A DNA stretch of 64,000 bases, taken from the NCBI RefSeq assembly GCF_009695875.1, contig NZ_VUNC01000008.1, positions 1 to 64,000 on the forward strand, given 5' to 3'. Of the stretch, positions 1 through 8,186 are shown one piece after another (position 1 is the first letter of the stretch; each line of letters begins with the position of its first letter). A program made the position numbers and the translations under genes. Under the pieces are notes generated by a model. The model did no database searches, was not told the origin of the DNA, and saw only the letters and a list, made by a program, of their open reading frames with translations. This DNA is from Olsenella porci. GTDB lineage: Bacteria > Actinomycetota > Coriobacteriia > Coriobacteriales > Atopobiaceae.

Positions 1-61
1 GGACAGGGCCTCGCCGGCAGTGGTCGCCGATTCCGGCGCCCCGCGGTGACGGGACTGGCGA

Positions 62-511
62 ATGTACGTTGGTGCGGATGGGGGCGGTTCGCTGTCTAGT
101 CTGGTGAAATCTATCTTGACTTCAACAGGCTCCGCCTTCGCCGCGGCGGACGCGGGCCTGGACATGGGCGCCTACGCCAACGCCGACATGGGCAGGACGT
201 TCCTCGAGAACCATGCCGCCTACCTGCAGGGGTGGCTCACCGCTATCCGCGACGACCCGTCCGCGCTCGCGAAGGCCGCAACGCAAGCGTCCAAGGCCGC
301 GGACTTCGTCACGGACAGGAGGGAGAGGCTGGTGGCCTCGAGAGAGGATGCCGCAAGGGCAAATGCCCTCGATAGGGTGCCGCTCACATCGCGCGCGCGG
401 TCCGCACGGGAGGCAACAGAGTCTGCGAGAAGCGTAAAGACAAATGCCAGAGGAATCGAGCCGCAAAATATTCGGCAGACGGCCGGACGTAAAGAGGCCC
501 GGCTATCTTAG
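62..511 (+). pseudogene. C-terminal remnant of an ArdC-like (DUF1738/zincin) antirestriction protein
   Basis: The 149-residue reading frame contains a stretch (about residues 15-80: small-residue-rich helix, then ENHAAYLQGWL and AATQASKAADFV) that resembles the C-terminal helices of ArdC-like proteins, in which a 'NxAxYLxxWL...AxxxASKAxD' pattern follows the zincin metallopeptidase core. The catalytic HExxH part is absent, and an in-frame stop at 47-49 separates this frame from anything upstream, so this is either a decayed 3' end or the last part of a frameshifted gene that began left of the window. ArdC-type proteins protect incoming conjugative DNA from restriction, which fits the mobile element. 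Its last bases overlap the convergent gene at 508. The family assignment is by eye. Confidence 0.4.
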
Positions 512-1881
512 AGATACGTGTCGAACGAGACGATCAGAGCGTCGAGCAAGAGGATCAGCTTCACGCATACCGTACGGGTTACTGGCTTGTACATCATGCC
601 GTGCTGGAGGAAGTTCCTGTTCAGGTCGTCCTCGACGGAACGGTCGAAGTCGTTTCCTTGTGCGAAGAAGTGATCAAACGAGGCAAAGGCTCCGAGAGCC
701 TCAAATGCCTCTGGGTCAGTCGGGCGACATTGACTCTTCATCCTTTCTATGGGTTCCTTGGGCCTACGCTTGCCCCTTCGTCCCTCTCCCTTGCGCGCCC
801 TGACGAGGAGCTCGCCCTCGATGAGCGCGCACAGCATCATCGCGCAGGGTTTGTAATGCTTGCTATCGAACAGCCAAAGGGCCTCTTCAAGGTCCCTTCT
901 CTTACGTGCCTTCTCCGCCAGCCTTGCCCGCACCTTCACGAGGTGCCTCGGCGATGCGTATGAGCGCATGATCCTGTCGGCATCTTTGCGACTCCCCGGA
1001 ACGTGGAGTAGGAGGTCTATCGGTGCCTCGGCGACAAAGACCCAGCCATATTCGCCCCACTTGACGAGTCCATCCTGAATCGAGTTCCAATCGAAACCGG
1101 GCAGCACTGCAAGTTGGTCGAGGACTGGCGGAATCGTCGACCTCAGCCTTGCGACGACCGCGTCAGCAATACCGCCATAGTGGCCCCAGACGCTTCTGAG
1201 CGCTTTCGCCATGCTGCTGACGGACGACTCGATGGCCTCGTTGTTGGCCGCCATCTTGGCTGCAATGTCTTTACCGAACTCTAGACTGCCTGGGAGCTGA
1301 AACTCTGATATCTGTCCTAGCTCCGAAGATACACTCGACGCTGTGGTAATGGCGTTCGCGAGGGTGCTGCCACTTGAGGTCAATTTCTGCATGATTGCAG
1401 CAATCCCGCCCATGGCAGAAGAGATGGCAGAATCCGTCGAGATGGCGGATTGAACAGTGCTGACCATGGCGCTCGAGAGCCGGTCAACGCCCGACATCTG
1501 TGTGACGATATCCTTCGTAAACCCTCGAAGCAGCTCTGAGGTTCCTTGGATATTCGCTATAGGGGGTTTCACCTCTGGCAGTTGGACAGCCGCGCCCATC
1601 GCCGCAATATGGTTTGCTGTCGCACTTACGTTTCGCGAGAGCGCGACGAGCCTCTCTCTGTCGATGCCGCCGAGTATGGAAACTGCTGGGCTGACGACCG
1701 TGCTTGCTGGCCTGCCTAGTTCTGCTTCGCCGCTCTCAGAGAAGGGCTCTTCCGCCTCAGCTCTGTTGCATTGAGGGAGATCTCTGGAAGCAGAGGCATC
1801 TTTCTCATGGTTACCGATTGAGATGGCTTCGCCGTTCCCCTGACGAGCCGTTACCTCCGATGCATCTGGATTGCTCTGCAC
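508..1881 (-). CDS. Putative HEPN-like protein with helical N-terminal region
   Basis: A 457-residue protein. Residues about 1-65 are polar and low in complexity. Residues about 65-260 are alanine/serine-rich and predicted helical or coiled coil. The C-terminal 150 residues contain a helical domain with a 'YKPCAMMLCALIEGELL' helix and a terminal R422-N-F-L-Q-H427 motif followed by G. The Rx4H spacing in a C-terminal helical bundle is the signature of HEPN domains, which are often metal-independent RNases in defence and toxin systems; the RNxxxHG form is common in uncharacterised defence-island proteins. No antitoxin partner is adjacent. It lies in the cargo region of the mobile element, upstream of the restriction and BREX genes and on the opposite strand. 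Function is inferred from the motif only; it could be a non-catalytic HEPN-fold protein. Confidence 0.6.
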   Translation of the reverse strand: MQSNPDASEVTARQGNGEAISIGNHEKDASASRDLPQCNRAEAEEPFSESGEAELGRPASTVVSPAVSILGGIDRERLVALSRNVSATANHIAAMGAAVQLPEVKPPIANIQGTSELLRGFTKDIVTQMSGVDRLSSAMVSTVQSAISTDSAISSAMGGIAAIMQKLTSSGSTLANAITTASSVSSELGQISEFQLPGSLEFGKDIAAKMAANNEAIESSVSSMAKALRSVWGHYGGIADAVVARLRSTIPPVLDQLAVLPGFDWNSIQDGLVKWGEYGWVFVAEAPIDLLLHVPGSRKDADRIMRSYASPRHLVKVRARLAEKARKRRDLEEALWLFDSKHYKPCAMMLCALIEGELLVRARKGEGRRGKRRPKEPIERMKSQCRPTDPEAFEALGAFASFDHFFAQGNDFDRSVEDDLNRNFLQHGMMYKPVTRTVCVKLILLLDALIVSFDTYL

Positions 1882-2134
1882 GTCATTCGTTTGCTCCTCG
1901 ATGAGGTACTCCGTTCACTAGCTGTCGATGTTTTGTGTAAGCTAACGCCTCAACGCCAAGAAATGTGCAGACTCAGCCGTGCCCACTACAAGCCGTTTAC
2001 CCAGAAAGGATGCTTTGGTGGAGCCCGCGAAAGGACAACGGCACTAGCCTAGCTGTCGCTCCTGCTGGACGGTTCTCTAAATGCATATGCCCCGTGCCGC
2101 GCGAGACTAAAGGGTGTACGAAGTCAAGGAGTCG
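1882..2134. other. Intergenic, no gene seen
   Basis: About 250 bases between two minus-strand genes, with lower GC than the BREX region. It should hold the promoter of the 508-1881 gene. I see no convincing open reading frame or strong hairpin. Confidence 0.4.
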
Positions 2135-2368
2135 CTAGGAGATTCGCTGGGCGCCGAAGCTCCAGAGCAGCTCGTGGTACCTCGAAGCGCGCTCGTCGTC
2201 CGGGATGTCGGATGCGTCAGGAGCAAGATCAGGATCGATGCCGTCAACCATCTCTGACCACGTGCGCACCGTGCCGTCATCGCACTGGAACTCACTGTCG
2301 GGAGTCACAGTTTTGAATTCCTTGAGCTCTTCCGTCGCGATGCGAGGATTGGGATCGAGATTAGGCAT
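2135..2368 (-). CDS. Small acidic hypothetical protein
   Basis: A 77-residue acidic protein rich in D and E (for example PDASDIPDDE), with no cysteine pairs, signal peptide or membrane segment. The ATG is preceded on the minus strand by a GGAG ribosome binding site at about 8 nt spacing, the main evidence that it is a real gene. I do not recognise the family. It stands alone between a putative HEPN protein and a zinc-ribbon gene. Small acidic proteins in such islands can be antitoxins or DNA mimics, but nothing in the sequence demonstrates this. Confidence 0.5.
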   Translation of the reverse strand: MPNLDPNPRIATEELKEFKTVTPDSEFQCDDGTVRTWSEMVDGIDPDLAPDASDIPDDERASRYHELLWSFGAQRIS

Positions 2369-2869
2369 ACCTAGTTCTCCGTTTCAATCGGCATGAAAAC
2401 GTCCCGTCGGTCCGACTGCGGTCGATACCAACCATGAACAGTAGTTTACAGTGCTGCCATAAGTTTTTCTTCAGATGTAACCGCAAACGTGGCGACCCTC
2501 ACGCTAGGAGAATCGGAGCCCAATGCCGACGGCAAGCATCCCCTTGCGGTTACACAACCCCGAACAGCAGGAAGAAGAACAAGAGTAAGAGCTCGATGGA
2601 ATATCATGCCGCCATTGTCTGCCTCCGCCAGTCGGCCACTCGATATCGTCTGGATCAATAATGACGTTACAAGAAGAATTTCCTGCTTTAGCAGACGGCC
2701 CCACCGCCGTGAGGGCTGAGCATTTGTCAGCTTCCCACAGGAGCAAGAATCAGGCCATGCAGAACAAGCGTTTGAGAAGCATGATCTTGCCTGTGAGGCG
2801 AGGCAGACACTACGAGAGAGTTTTGATGTCCCGGCATGGCTGTAAAGTGGTCGGAATAACGGAAAAGCC
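2369..2869. other. 500-bp stretch without a convincing gene
   Basis: This stretch is less GC-rich than its surroundings. Open frames exist on both strands, but none has a recognisable domain, a good ribosome binding site or coding-like composition. It probably contains promoters for the flanking divergent genes and eroded insertion debris. Confidence 0.4.
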
Positions 2870-2884
2870 ATGAACGGAGCGGCA

Positions 2885-3157
2885 ATGGACGATTTGTCAA
2901 TGCAGGTGAATCTCTCCTGTCCGACGTGCGGATGCACGGAGTTCAAGTTTGAGATTCTCGAGCAGGAACAGGACTATCCCGACGATTGGCCATTCACGTG
3001 CGCCCACTGCGGAAGGACCTTCACGTACGCCGAGCTCATAGAGTCGAACCAAGAGTCGATCAGCGTGGCCGTCGACGAAATGGGGGACGAGTTGGTAAGT
3101 GCGCTCTCCAAGGAGCTGGGGAGGGCCTTCAAGAAGCAGGGCTGGGATGTGAGGTGA
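2885..3157 (+). CDS. Small zinc-ribbon protein
   Basis: A 90-residue protein. An N-terminal zinc ribbon uses CPTCGC (about residues 12-17) and CAHCGRTF (about 38-45), followed by an amphipathic helical tail ending in a KELGRAFKKQGW segment. I chose the ATG at 2885 because GGAG lies 5 nt upstream; an in-frame ATG at 2870 has no clear site. The stop overlaps the GTG start of the next gene (GTGA), so the two are translationally coupled and likely act together. Comparable small zinc-ribbon proteins occur next to membrane-anchored partners in accessory regions, but no function is established to my knowledge. Confidence 0.7.
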   Translation: MDDLSMQVNLSCPTCGCTEFKFEILEQEQDYPDDWPFTCAHCGRTFTYAELIESNQESISVAVDEMGDELVSALSKELGRAFKKQGWDVR

Positions 3158-3639
3158 AGGACTTGACGACCTTTTCCGAAGTGGTTCCCATCGCAATCTC
3201 GGCAATCAGTCTCGCGCTCTCAATTGTCGAGTTCATATTGAACTATCGTCTGCACAAGCGCGACGAGGAGCAGGGCGCCGAACTGCGAAGGCTGCAAGCA
3301 CATCTTAGCGAACTGCAGCTCGAGAGAGAAGAAGAGGAAGCTCGCATGCGGGCGTCGTCCAAGGTGGAGGCCCGGCACGTACTGATGGGAGCGAAGTCTC
3401 ATCGCATCAGGGTGTCGAATACCGGCGGCACGACGGTGACTGACATAACCTGCTCCTGCGAAGGTGGTCCCTACTATTTCCGGCAGGACAAGGAGCCATA
3501 CGAGAGGTTGGAACCCGGCGAGAGCTTCGACGAGGTGGTCACCTTTGTCGGTGGCTCACCCAGCAAGTTTCACATCACCACGAGGTGGATTGACGCCGAC
3601 GGGGCGGAGCGCAGCAGAGACAACATCATCTCCGTCTAG
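3154..3639 (+). CDS. Membrane-anchored coiled-coil protein with beta-sandwich-like C-terminus
   Basis: A 161-residue protein from the GTG at 3154, chosen because it overlaps the upstream stop by four bases; the longer open frame upstream is a shadow of the zinc-ribbon gene. Residues about 8-30 form one hydrophobic membrane segment. Residues about 31-70 are a charged coiled coil rich in E, R, Q and L. The C-terminal 90 residues look like an Ig/CARDB-like beta domain: an 'IRVSNTGGTTVTDI' strand-turn motif, then 'ERLEPGESFDEVVTF' and a final strand. The same plan (one membrane helix plus a beta domain with a 'xVxNxGxxxAxDI' motif) recurs in the extra gene inside the BREX locus at 19936-20505. 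No catalytic motif is visible; a sensor or membrane tether is the most that can be inferred. Confidence 0.65.
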   Translation: MKDLTTFSEVVPIAISAISLALSIVEFILNYRLHKRDEEQGAELRRLQAHLSELQLEREEEEARMRASSKVEARHVLMGAKSHRIRVSNTGGTTVTDITCSCEGGPYYFRQDKEPYERLEPGESFDEVVTFVGGSPSKFHITTRWIDADGAERSRDNIISV

Positions 3640-3794
3640 AAAGCGGAGGCAGCCTTTCGGAAGCGTGTTGACATGCATGCGCCATGCCGCCTTGTCCGCA
3701 TTGCCCTGAGCGAGCTGCGTGTTGTGCGGTCGTTTCCGCTTGTCTTGGGATACGGCATGCAGGGGCTTGGACATGTAATGGGAGATGCCACATC

Positions 3795-4457
3795 ATGAAG
3801 CAAACAGCAGGAGACTTCTTCGGTGCTGACGGTACGTTGACCGATACGGACCGAATCGTCCTGCGCGCACCCGTTCGCTCGGACCTGGCCTCTTACATCG
3901 GCACGTTTGCTCCCGGCCTCAGGGACGCGTACCTCGAGGAGGGCGAGAAGGGCCAGGAGCTACGTGAAGGCTACTGGTCTGACGTCATGTCCGAGGGCTC
4001 CCTCTTCTGCACCATCGTGGATGACGCCTGCCACGAACGCGCAGGGTTCTGCTGCATCGAAGACCTTGCCGACGAGGACCCGGAGATAGGGGTCCGCCTC
4101 CTTCCCGAATGGCGGGGAAGGGGCGTGGGGGCGGACGCCGTGCGGGCGCTCATGCGCGGGGTCGAGCGCGTTTCCGGACCGCAGGCCTTCGTCGCCAAGA
4201 TCGACTCGGGGAACGTCGCGAGCCAGCGCCTGTTCAGCGGGCTGGGGTTCGCCCCCGTGGGAGTCGACGCCCCGATATTCTCCGACCCGAGCCTCCTCGC
4301 CCTCATCGAGGAGAACAGCCTCGGCCTGATAGACGACCGCCTCCGGGCCCTGGCGAAGGAGCTCGGCGTCGAGCCCAGGACGCTCCTCTCGCACGCGCTC
4401 GTGTTCAGGCGGGAGCCTGACGCTCGAGGGACGGACGGGCCAGTGCGGCGGCATTAG
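3795..4457 (+). CDS. GNAT-family N-acetyltransferase
   Basis: A 220-residue protein. The acetyl-CoA binding signature is present as 'EIGVRLLPEWRGRGVGADAVRAL' (about residues 93-115; the R-G-R-G-V-G loop is the pyrophosphate-binding motif A), followed by 'KIDSGNVASQRLFSGLGF', the usual motif-B region of RimJ/RimL-like acetyltransferases. The ATG at 3795 is preferred because GGGAGA lies about 9 nt upstream; the longer frame adds a cysteine-rich leader without family character. The substrate cannot be told from sequence: these enzymes acetylate small molecules, antibiotics or protein N-termini. The C-terminal extension (LIEENSLGLIDDRLRALAKELGV) is longer than the minimal fold. Confidence 0.8.
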   Translation: MKQTAGDFFGADGTLTDTDRIVLRAPVRSDLASYIGTFAPGLRDAYLEEGEKGQELREGYWSDVMSEGSLFCTIVDDACHERAGFCCIEDLADEDPEIGVRLLPEWRGRGVGADAVRALMRGVERVSGPQAFVAKIDSGNVASQRLFSGLGFAPVGVDAPIFSDPSLLALIEENSLGLIDDRLRALAKELGVEPRTLLSHALVFRREPDARGTDGPVRRH

Positions 4458-4558
4458 GCCGGGGCCAGCGCCCATGCCATCCATTCGACGCGCCTTCGCG
4501 TGCCAGCGGCGCAATAGAATGGTTCCCGTGTATCCGTCGCGAGCCGTGGAGCGTGAGC

Positions 4559-6325
4559 ATGGCAAACTCGATCTACAACCCCGTCACCCTCGAGGTGGGG
4601 AACATTCTGAAGGACGTCAAGTCGGGCAGGATCGGCCTGCCCGACCTGCAGAGGCCGTTCGTCTGGACCAACAGCAAGGTGAGGGACCTCCTCGACTCGA
4701 TGCTCCGGGGGTACCCCATCGGCTACATCATGCTCTGGGACTCCCCGGCGGAGGACGACAAGAAGTCTCAGATCGGGGCGAACGAGAAGGCGTTCTCCGC
4801 CCCCAAGGACCTCGTCATAGACGGCCAGCAGCGCCTGACGGCCCTCCTCGCGGCGCTCTACGGCATCGAGGTGATGGACAAGAACTTCGAGCGACGCTCC
4901 ATACGCATCGCCTACGACCCCATCGGCAGGGCATTCAAGAACGCCGACGCCTCGACGGAGAAGGACCCGCGCTGGATCTCCTCCGTCTCGGACGTGTTCG
5001 AGAGCAACCGGCTCAACGGCCTGAGCAAGTTCCGCCGCAAGTTCGTCAAGGCGATCAACGCCTCGAACGAGAAGAAGGGCGCCGCTCCGCTCACCGACGA
5101 CGAGGAGGACGCCATCGAGCAGGGCCTCAACGACCTCCTCGGGCTCGAGCGCTACCTCCTGCCAACGCTGCAGATCAGCGAGAGCGCGGACGAGGAGATG
5201 GTCGCCGACATCTTCGTGAGGGTGAACTCGCAGGGCCAGACGCTCAAGCAGGACGACTTCATCATGACCCTGCTCTCCGTCTACGAGCCCGGGATGAGGA
5301 ACCGCATCGAGGGGTTCTGCGAGGACAGCCACAGGCCCGCCAAGGGGACCTCGTACAACCCGCTCATCACGATCACGCCCACGCACGTGATCAGGGCCAC
5401 CGTGGGAGTCGGCTTCAAGCGCGGCCGCCTGCGCTACGCCTACCAGATCCTGAGGGGGAGAGACCTCGAGACCAAGGAGACCTCGCCCGAGACGAGGGAG
5501 AAGAGCTTCGAGACCTTCGGGGCGGCGCTCGACAGGGTCCTCGACCTCAACAACTGGCACGCCTTCATCAACACCGTGGGCGAGGCGGGGTACGTGTCGT
5601 CGTCGCAGATCTCCTCCGACAACGCGCTCATGTACAACTACGCCCTCTACCTCATCGGCAGGCACGAGTTCGGCATGGACCCGCTCTCGCTCAAGAGGCT
5701 GGCGAGGAGGTGGTTCTTCGCCTCGAGCCTCACGGGGTACTACGTCGGGTCGTTCGAGACGGTCTTCGAGCGCCAGCTGGTCGAAATCTCGAGGATGGGG
5801 ACCGCCGAGGAGTTCGTCGGCTACTTCGACCGCAGCATCTCCGCCCTCCTCACGGACGACTACTTCGAGCAGACCCTCGTGAACGAGCTCGACGCGCGCG
5901 AGGCCAACGGCCCGTCGTGGCACGGCTTCGTCGCCGCGCAGGTCGTCCTCGGGTGCAAGGCACTCTTCAGCACGATGCCGATCTCCCAGCTGATCACCAT
6001 CGGCTCGTCGGGGTCGAAGAACGCCGTCGACAAGCACCACATCTTCCCGGACCACTACCTGGAGGAGAGGGGATACCTCGGCAACAGGAGCAACAGGGCG
6101 AACTTCACGCTCGTCGACTACCAGAACAACATCTACATCTCGGACGACGCCCCCTCGGAGTACGTCGCCAGGTACCGCAAGGACTTGGGGGAGGACGAGT
6201 ACGAGCGCAACTGCCGCGAGCACGCGCTCCCGCTCGGCTTCGAGAACATGGACTACGAGGAGTTCCTGGGTAAGAGGCGCGTGCTCATGGCGAGGCTGAT
6301 CAAGGAGGCGTTCGAGAGGCTGTGA
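4559..6325 (+). CDS. DUF262 protein with HNH-like C-terminus (GmrSD-like restriction system)
   Basis: A 588-residue protein. The N-terminal DUF262 domain has 'LPDLQRPFVWTNSKVRDLLDSMLRGYPIG' features and the D88-G-Q-Q-R-L-T motif, a ParB/sulfiredoxin-like nucleotide-hydrolysing fold as in GmrS. The C-terminus carries an HNH-like motif, D491-K-H-H-I-F-P, followed by conserved N residues (RSNRANFTLVDYQNN), as in DUF1524/GmrD-type nucleases. Both halves in one chain resemble single-polypeptide GmrSD-type IV restriction enzymes, which cleave DNA with modified bases. The ATG at 4559 is chosen for its GGAG site 7 nt upstream. It is an independent unit upstream of the mobilization genes. The target modification is unknown; BREX in the same element methylates adenine, so any methyl-dependent activity should not recognise that mark. 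Confidence 0.8.
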   Translation: MANSIYNPVTLEVGNILKDVKSGRIGLPDLQRPFVWTNSKVRDLLDSMLRGYPIGYIMLWDSPAEDDKKSQIGANEKAFSAPKDLVIDGQQRLTALLAALYGIEVMDKNFERRSIRIAYDPIGRAFKNADASTEKDPRWISSVSDVFESNRLNGLSKFRRKFVKAINASNEKKGAAPLTDDEEDAIEQGLNDLLGLERYLLPTLQISESADEEMVADIFVRVNSQGQTLKQDDFIMTLLSVYEPGMRNRIEGFCEDSHRPAKGTSYNPLITITPTHVIRATVGVGFKRGRLRYAYQILRGRDLETKETSPETREKSFETFGAALDRVLDLNNWHAFINTVGEAGYVSSSQISSDNALMYNYALYLIGRHEFGMDPLSLKRLARRWFFASSLTGYYVGSFETVFERQLVEISRMGTAEEFVGYFDRSISALLTDDYFEQTLVNELDAREANGPSWHGFVAAQVVLGCKALFSTMPISQLITIGSSGSKNAVDKHHIFPDHYLEERGYLGNRSNRANFTLVDYQNNIYISDDAPSEYVARYRKDLGEDEYERNCREHALPLGFENMDYEEFLGKRRVLMARLIKEAFERL

Positions 6326-6364
6326 TCGAGCGGGCTCACGCCGCTTCCTCGTTAGAGCCCCTCC

Positions 6365-6439
6365 TCACACCCAGAAGAGCACGACCCTGCAGAGCCAGCG
6401 GAAGAACGAGAACACGAGCCTGAGCAGTCTTCTTGCCAT
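6365..6439 (-). CDS. Possible 24-residue hydrophobic, basic peptide
   Basis: A short frame starting at an ATG (complement of 6437-6439) behind an excellent ribosome binding site (GGAGG with 8 nt spacing). The peptide begins MARRLLRL and is built of alternating basic and large hydrophobic residues, with two tryptophans and no acidic residue. It could be a membrane-active peptide or a translated leader. It lies just downstream of the relaxase operon on the same strand. The strong site is the only evidence that it is translated. Confidence 0.35.
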   Translation of the reverse strand: MARRLLRLVFSFFRWLCRVVLFWV

Positions 6440-6462
6440 GGTTGCCCCCTCCTGCCGGACGG

Positions 6463-6987
6463 CTATCCCACCTCGTCTGGGACGATAGCATCGTGGCGGG
6501 ACAGGAATTGGTAGCTCGCCCGCGTCATGCCCATGAGCGAGAGTGCACCATCCATGCCGAGGCCGTCGTCCGCGTCCGCGAGGTGTCCGAGCAGCCATAC
6601 GGCCCTCCTCGCGAGGGACATCCCCTCGACCGGGGGCTCGTAGAGGAGCGAGAGTAGCTCGGAGAGCCTGCGCTCGTCGACGAGGTCCGGCCCCACGCGC
6701 GTGAGCCAGCGCGTGCCGTCGACGTCGCACGACCTCACGCGCGCGAGCTCGTCCTCCGAGAGCAGGTGCGCCCTGCAGCCGGCGCGCCTGGGGGCGAGCT
6801 GCTCGTCACCGCCGCCGCTGCACGCGGAGTCGTACCAGCTGAGCTCGGCCCACATGCCGTCGCCCTCCACGAGCCGGACGGCAACGTCGGTCATCGCGTC
6901 CGGCGCACCGAGCGCCCCGGCGGTGGTGAGAGCCGTCGTGTCGAACTCCTCGAGTCCGCCGTCCTCGTACCAGACCGTGATCCTCAC
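6463..6987 (-). CDS. Hypothetical protein of the mobilization operon
   Basis: A 174-residue protein starting at a GTG that overlaps the relaxase stop codon (GTGA), so it is translationally coupled to the relaxase. The N-terminal 60 residues (VRITVWYEDGG...) look like a beta-rich domain; the middle has a cysteine/glycine turn (DSACSGGGDEQ); the C-terminal third is helical and leucine-rich (RRLSELLSLLYEPPVEGM, RAVWLLGHLADADDGLGMDG). No catalytic motif, membrane segment or helix-turn-helix is evident. Position after mobC and the relaxase suggests an accessory mobilization role, but the family is not recognised. The upstream extension of this frame is a shadow of the relaxase gene. Confidence 0.6.
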   Translation of the reverse strand: MRITVWYEDGGLEEFDTTALTTAGALGAPDAMTDVAVRLVEGDGMWAELSWYDSACSGGGDEQLAPRRAGCRAHLLSEDELARVRSCDVDGTRWLTRVGPDLVDERRLSELLSLLYEPPVEGMSLARRAVWLLGHLADADDGLGMDGALSLMGMTRASYQFLSRHDAIVPDEVG

Positions 6988-8186
6988 CTTGAGTCGCCCC
7001 TCTCCCCGCGGCCGTCCCTCCGGACCTCCCGCTGCCTCCGTCCCGTGCCGTCCGTGTGAGGCGTGCCGCCTGCGACGGTGGAGCGCCTCTTGGTTGCGTG
7101 GCGCTTCGAGGCCCTCGCGCTTCCGCTGGTGCGTGGTGCCGCCTCGGGTAGGAGTCCGTGCTCCTCGCAGCACTCCCGCACGTCAGAGAGGAGCCTGGCG
7201 TCCTTGGCGCGCCCCTCCGCCTCCGCCTTCGCGATTGCCGCGTCGATGCCATGCAGGCTCCTGAGCCCCCTAGACCGAACCGCCTCGACGGCGGAGGCGA
7301 CCCTCGCGAGCTCCGAGAGGTCGCGCACCTCGACGGCGTCCCTGGCGGCCGCGACGGCGTCGAACGCCACCTGACGCGGGAGGGCGGCAGACGCCATGCG
7401 CGCCCTCACGCCCTCCCTCGTGTAGGCGGTGCCGAGCCTCGCGCCCGACACCTGACGAGACGTCATGCCAGCGAGCTGGTAGACCCAGCCGCCGCCCGTC
7501 CTAGCGCTGGCGGGCCTCGCCTCCACGCCGAGCCCCTCGAGGGCCTGCAGGAACTCCCGCTCGCTCGTGGAGGTGTCCCTGGCGACGGCGACGCGCGAGC
7601 GGATGTCCGCGACCCACGAGTAGGCGTCGCGTCCCGAGATCGCCCGCTCCTGCCTGCCCTCGGCGCGCCTCTGCGTGTGGTCATCCGTCCTGGGCCCGCC
7701 GTCCACGCGACCGCGGAAGTGCGAGAGGCCGAGCCCGCGGGAGATCTCCTGGAGCGACCCGTTCAGGGCGCCGGGGTCGGGGTCCTGCAGCCTGCGGCCC
7801 GTCTCGAGGTTGGTGTTGTTGACGACGACGTGGGCGTGGGGGACGTGGTTCTGGTTGTCGTCGTGGTAGACGATCGCGATCTCGTGGTCGGGGAAGCTCC
7901 GCCGCGCCCACTCGGTGGCGAGCTCCCTCAGGGCGTCCAGGCCGATGCCGTCCTCCGGTGAGGGGGACACGACGTAGTGCTTGAACGTCCGAGCGCGCCT
8001 GTCGCCCCATGCGCGGTCGTTGCCGGCGAGCCTCCTCGTGCGGTCCATCTCCGCTGCCCAGTCCTCGCAGAGCGCGGGGTCTCCCAGGTTCAGGAGGTCC
8101 ACGGCGAGCGCGCGCCCGCCCCTCTCGAGGTAGCGCCTGATCCCGCCGGCGCCGGTGTGTCCGGATATGGCCTTGAGGTACGTCAC
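6984..8186 (-). CDS. MobA/VirD2-family relaxase
   Basis: A 400-residue protein that would nick the element at oriT and stay covalently bound to the transferred strand. The metal-binding signature is H114-V-P-H117-A-H119 followed by VVVNN, the 'HxxHxHxxxN' pattern of VirD2/MobA relaxases; the nucleophile tyrosine should be near the N-terminus (Y3 or Y19). Residues from about 180 onward are a basic, alanine/arginine-rich tail with a region (RDAVEVRDLSELARVASAVEAVRSRGL) like other coriobacterial element relaxases. The start is the GTG overlapping the MobC-like stop by four bases; a much longer frame upstream is a shadow of mobC. No coupling protein or type IV secretion genes are visible, so transfer probably depends on a helper, or on genes outside the window. 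Confidence 0.85.
   Translation of the reverse strand: MTYLKAISGHTGAGGIRRYLERGGRALAVDLLNLGDPALCEDWAAEMDRTRRLAGNDRAWGDRRARTFKHYVVSPSPEDGIGLDALRELATEWARRSFPDHEIAIVYHDDNQNHVPHAHVVVNNTNLETGRRLQDPDPGALNGSLQEISRGLGLSHFRGRVDGGPRTDDHTQRRAEGRQERAISGRDAYSWVADIRSRVAVARDTSTSEREFLQALEGLGVEARPASARTGGGWVYQLAGMTSRQVSGARLGTAYTREGVRARMASAALPRQVAFDAVAAARDAVEVRDLSELARVASAVEAVRSRGLRSLHGIDAAIAKAEAEGRAKDARLLSDVRECCEEHGLLPEAAPRTSGSARASKRHATKRRSTVAGGTPHTDGTGRRQREVRRDGRGERGDSR

Noticed and set aside
2446-2946. A 166-codon minus-strand open frame
   Set aside because: No ribosome binding site, no domain, and it overlaps the start of the better supported zinc-ribbon gene.
4454-6223. A 589-codon minus-strand open frame opposite the DUF262 gene
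   Set aside because: A valine/arginine/glutamate-rich antisense shadow of a gene with intact DUF262 and HNH motifs.
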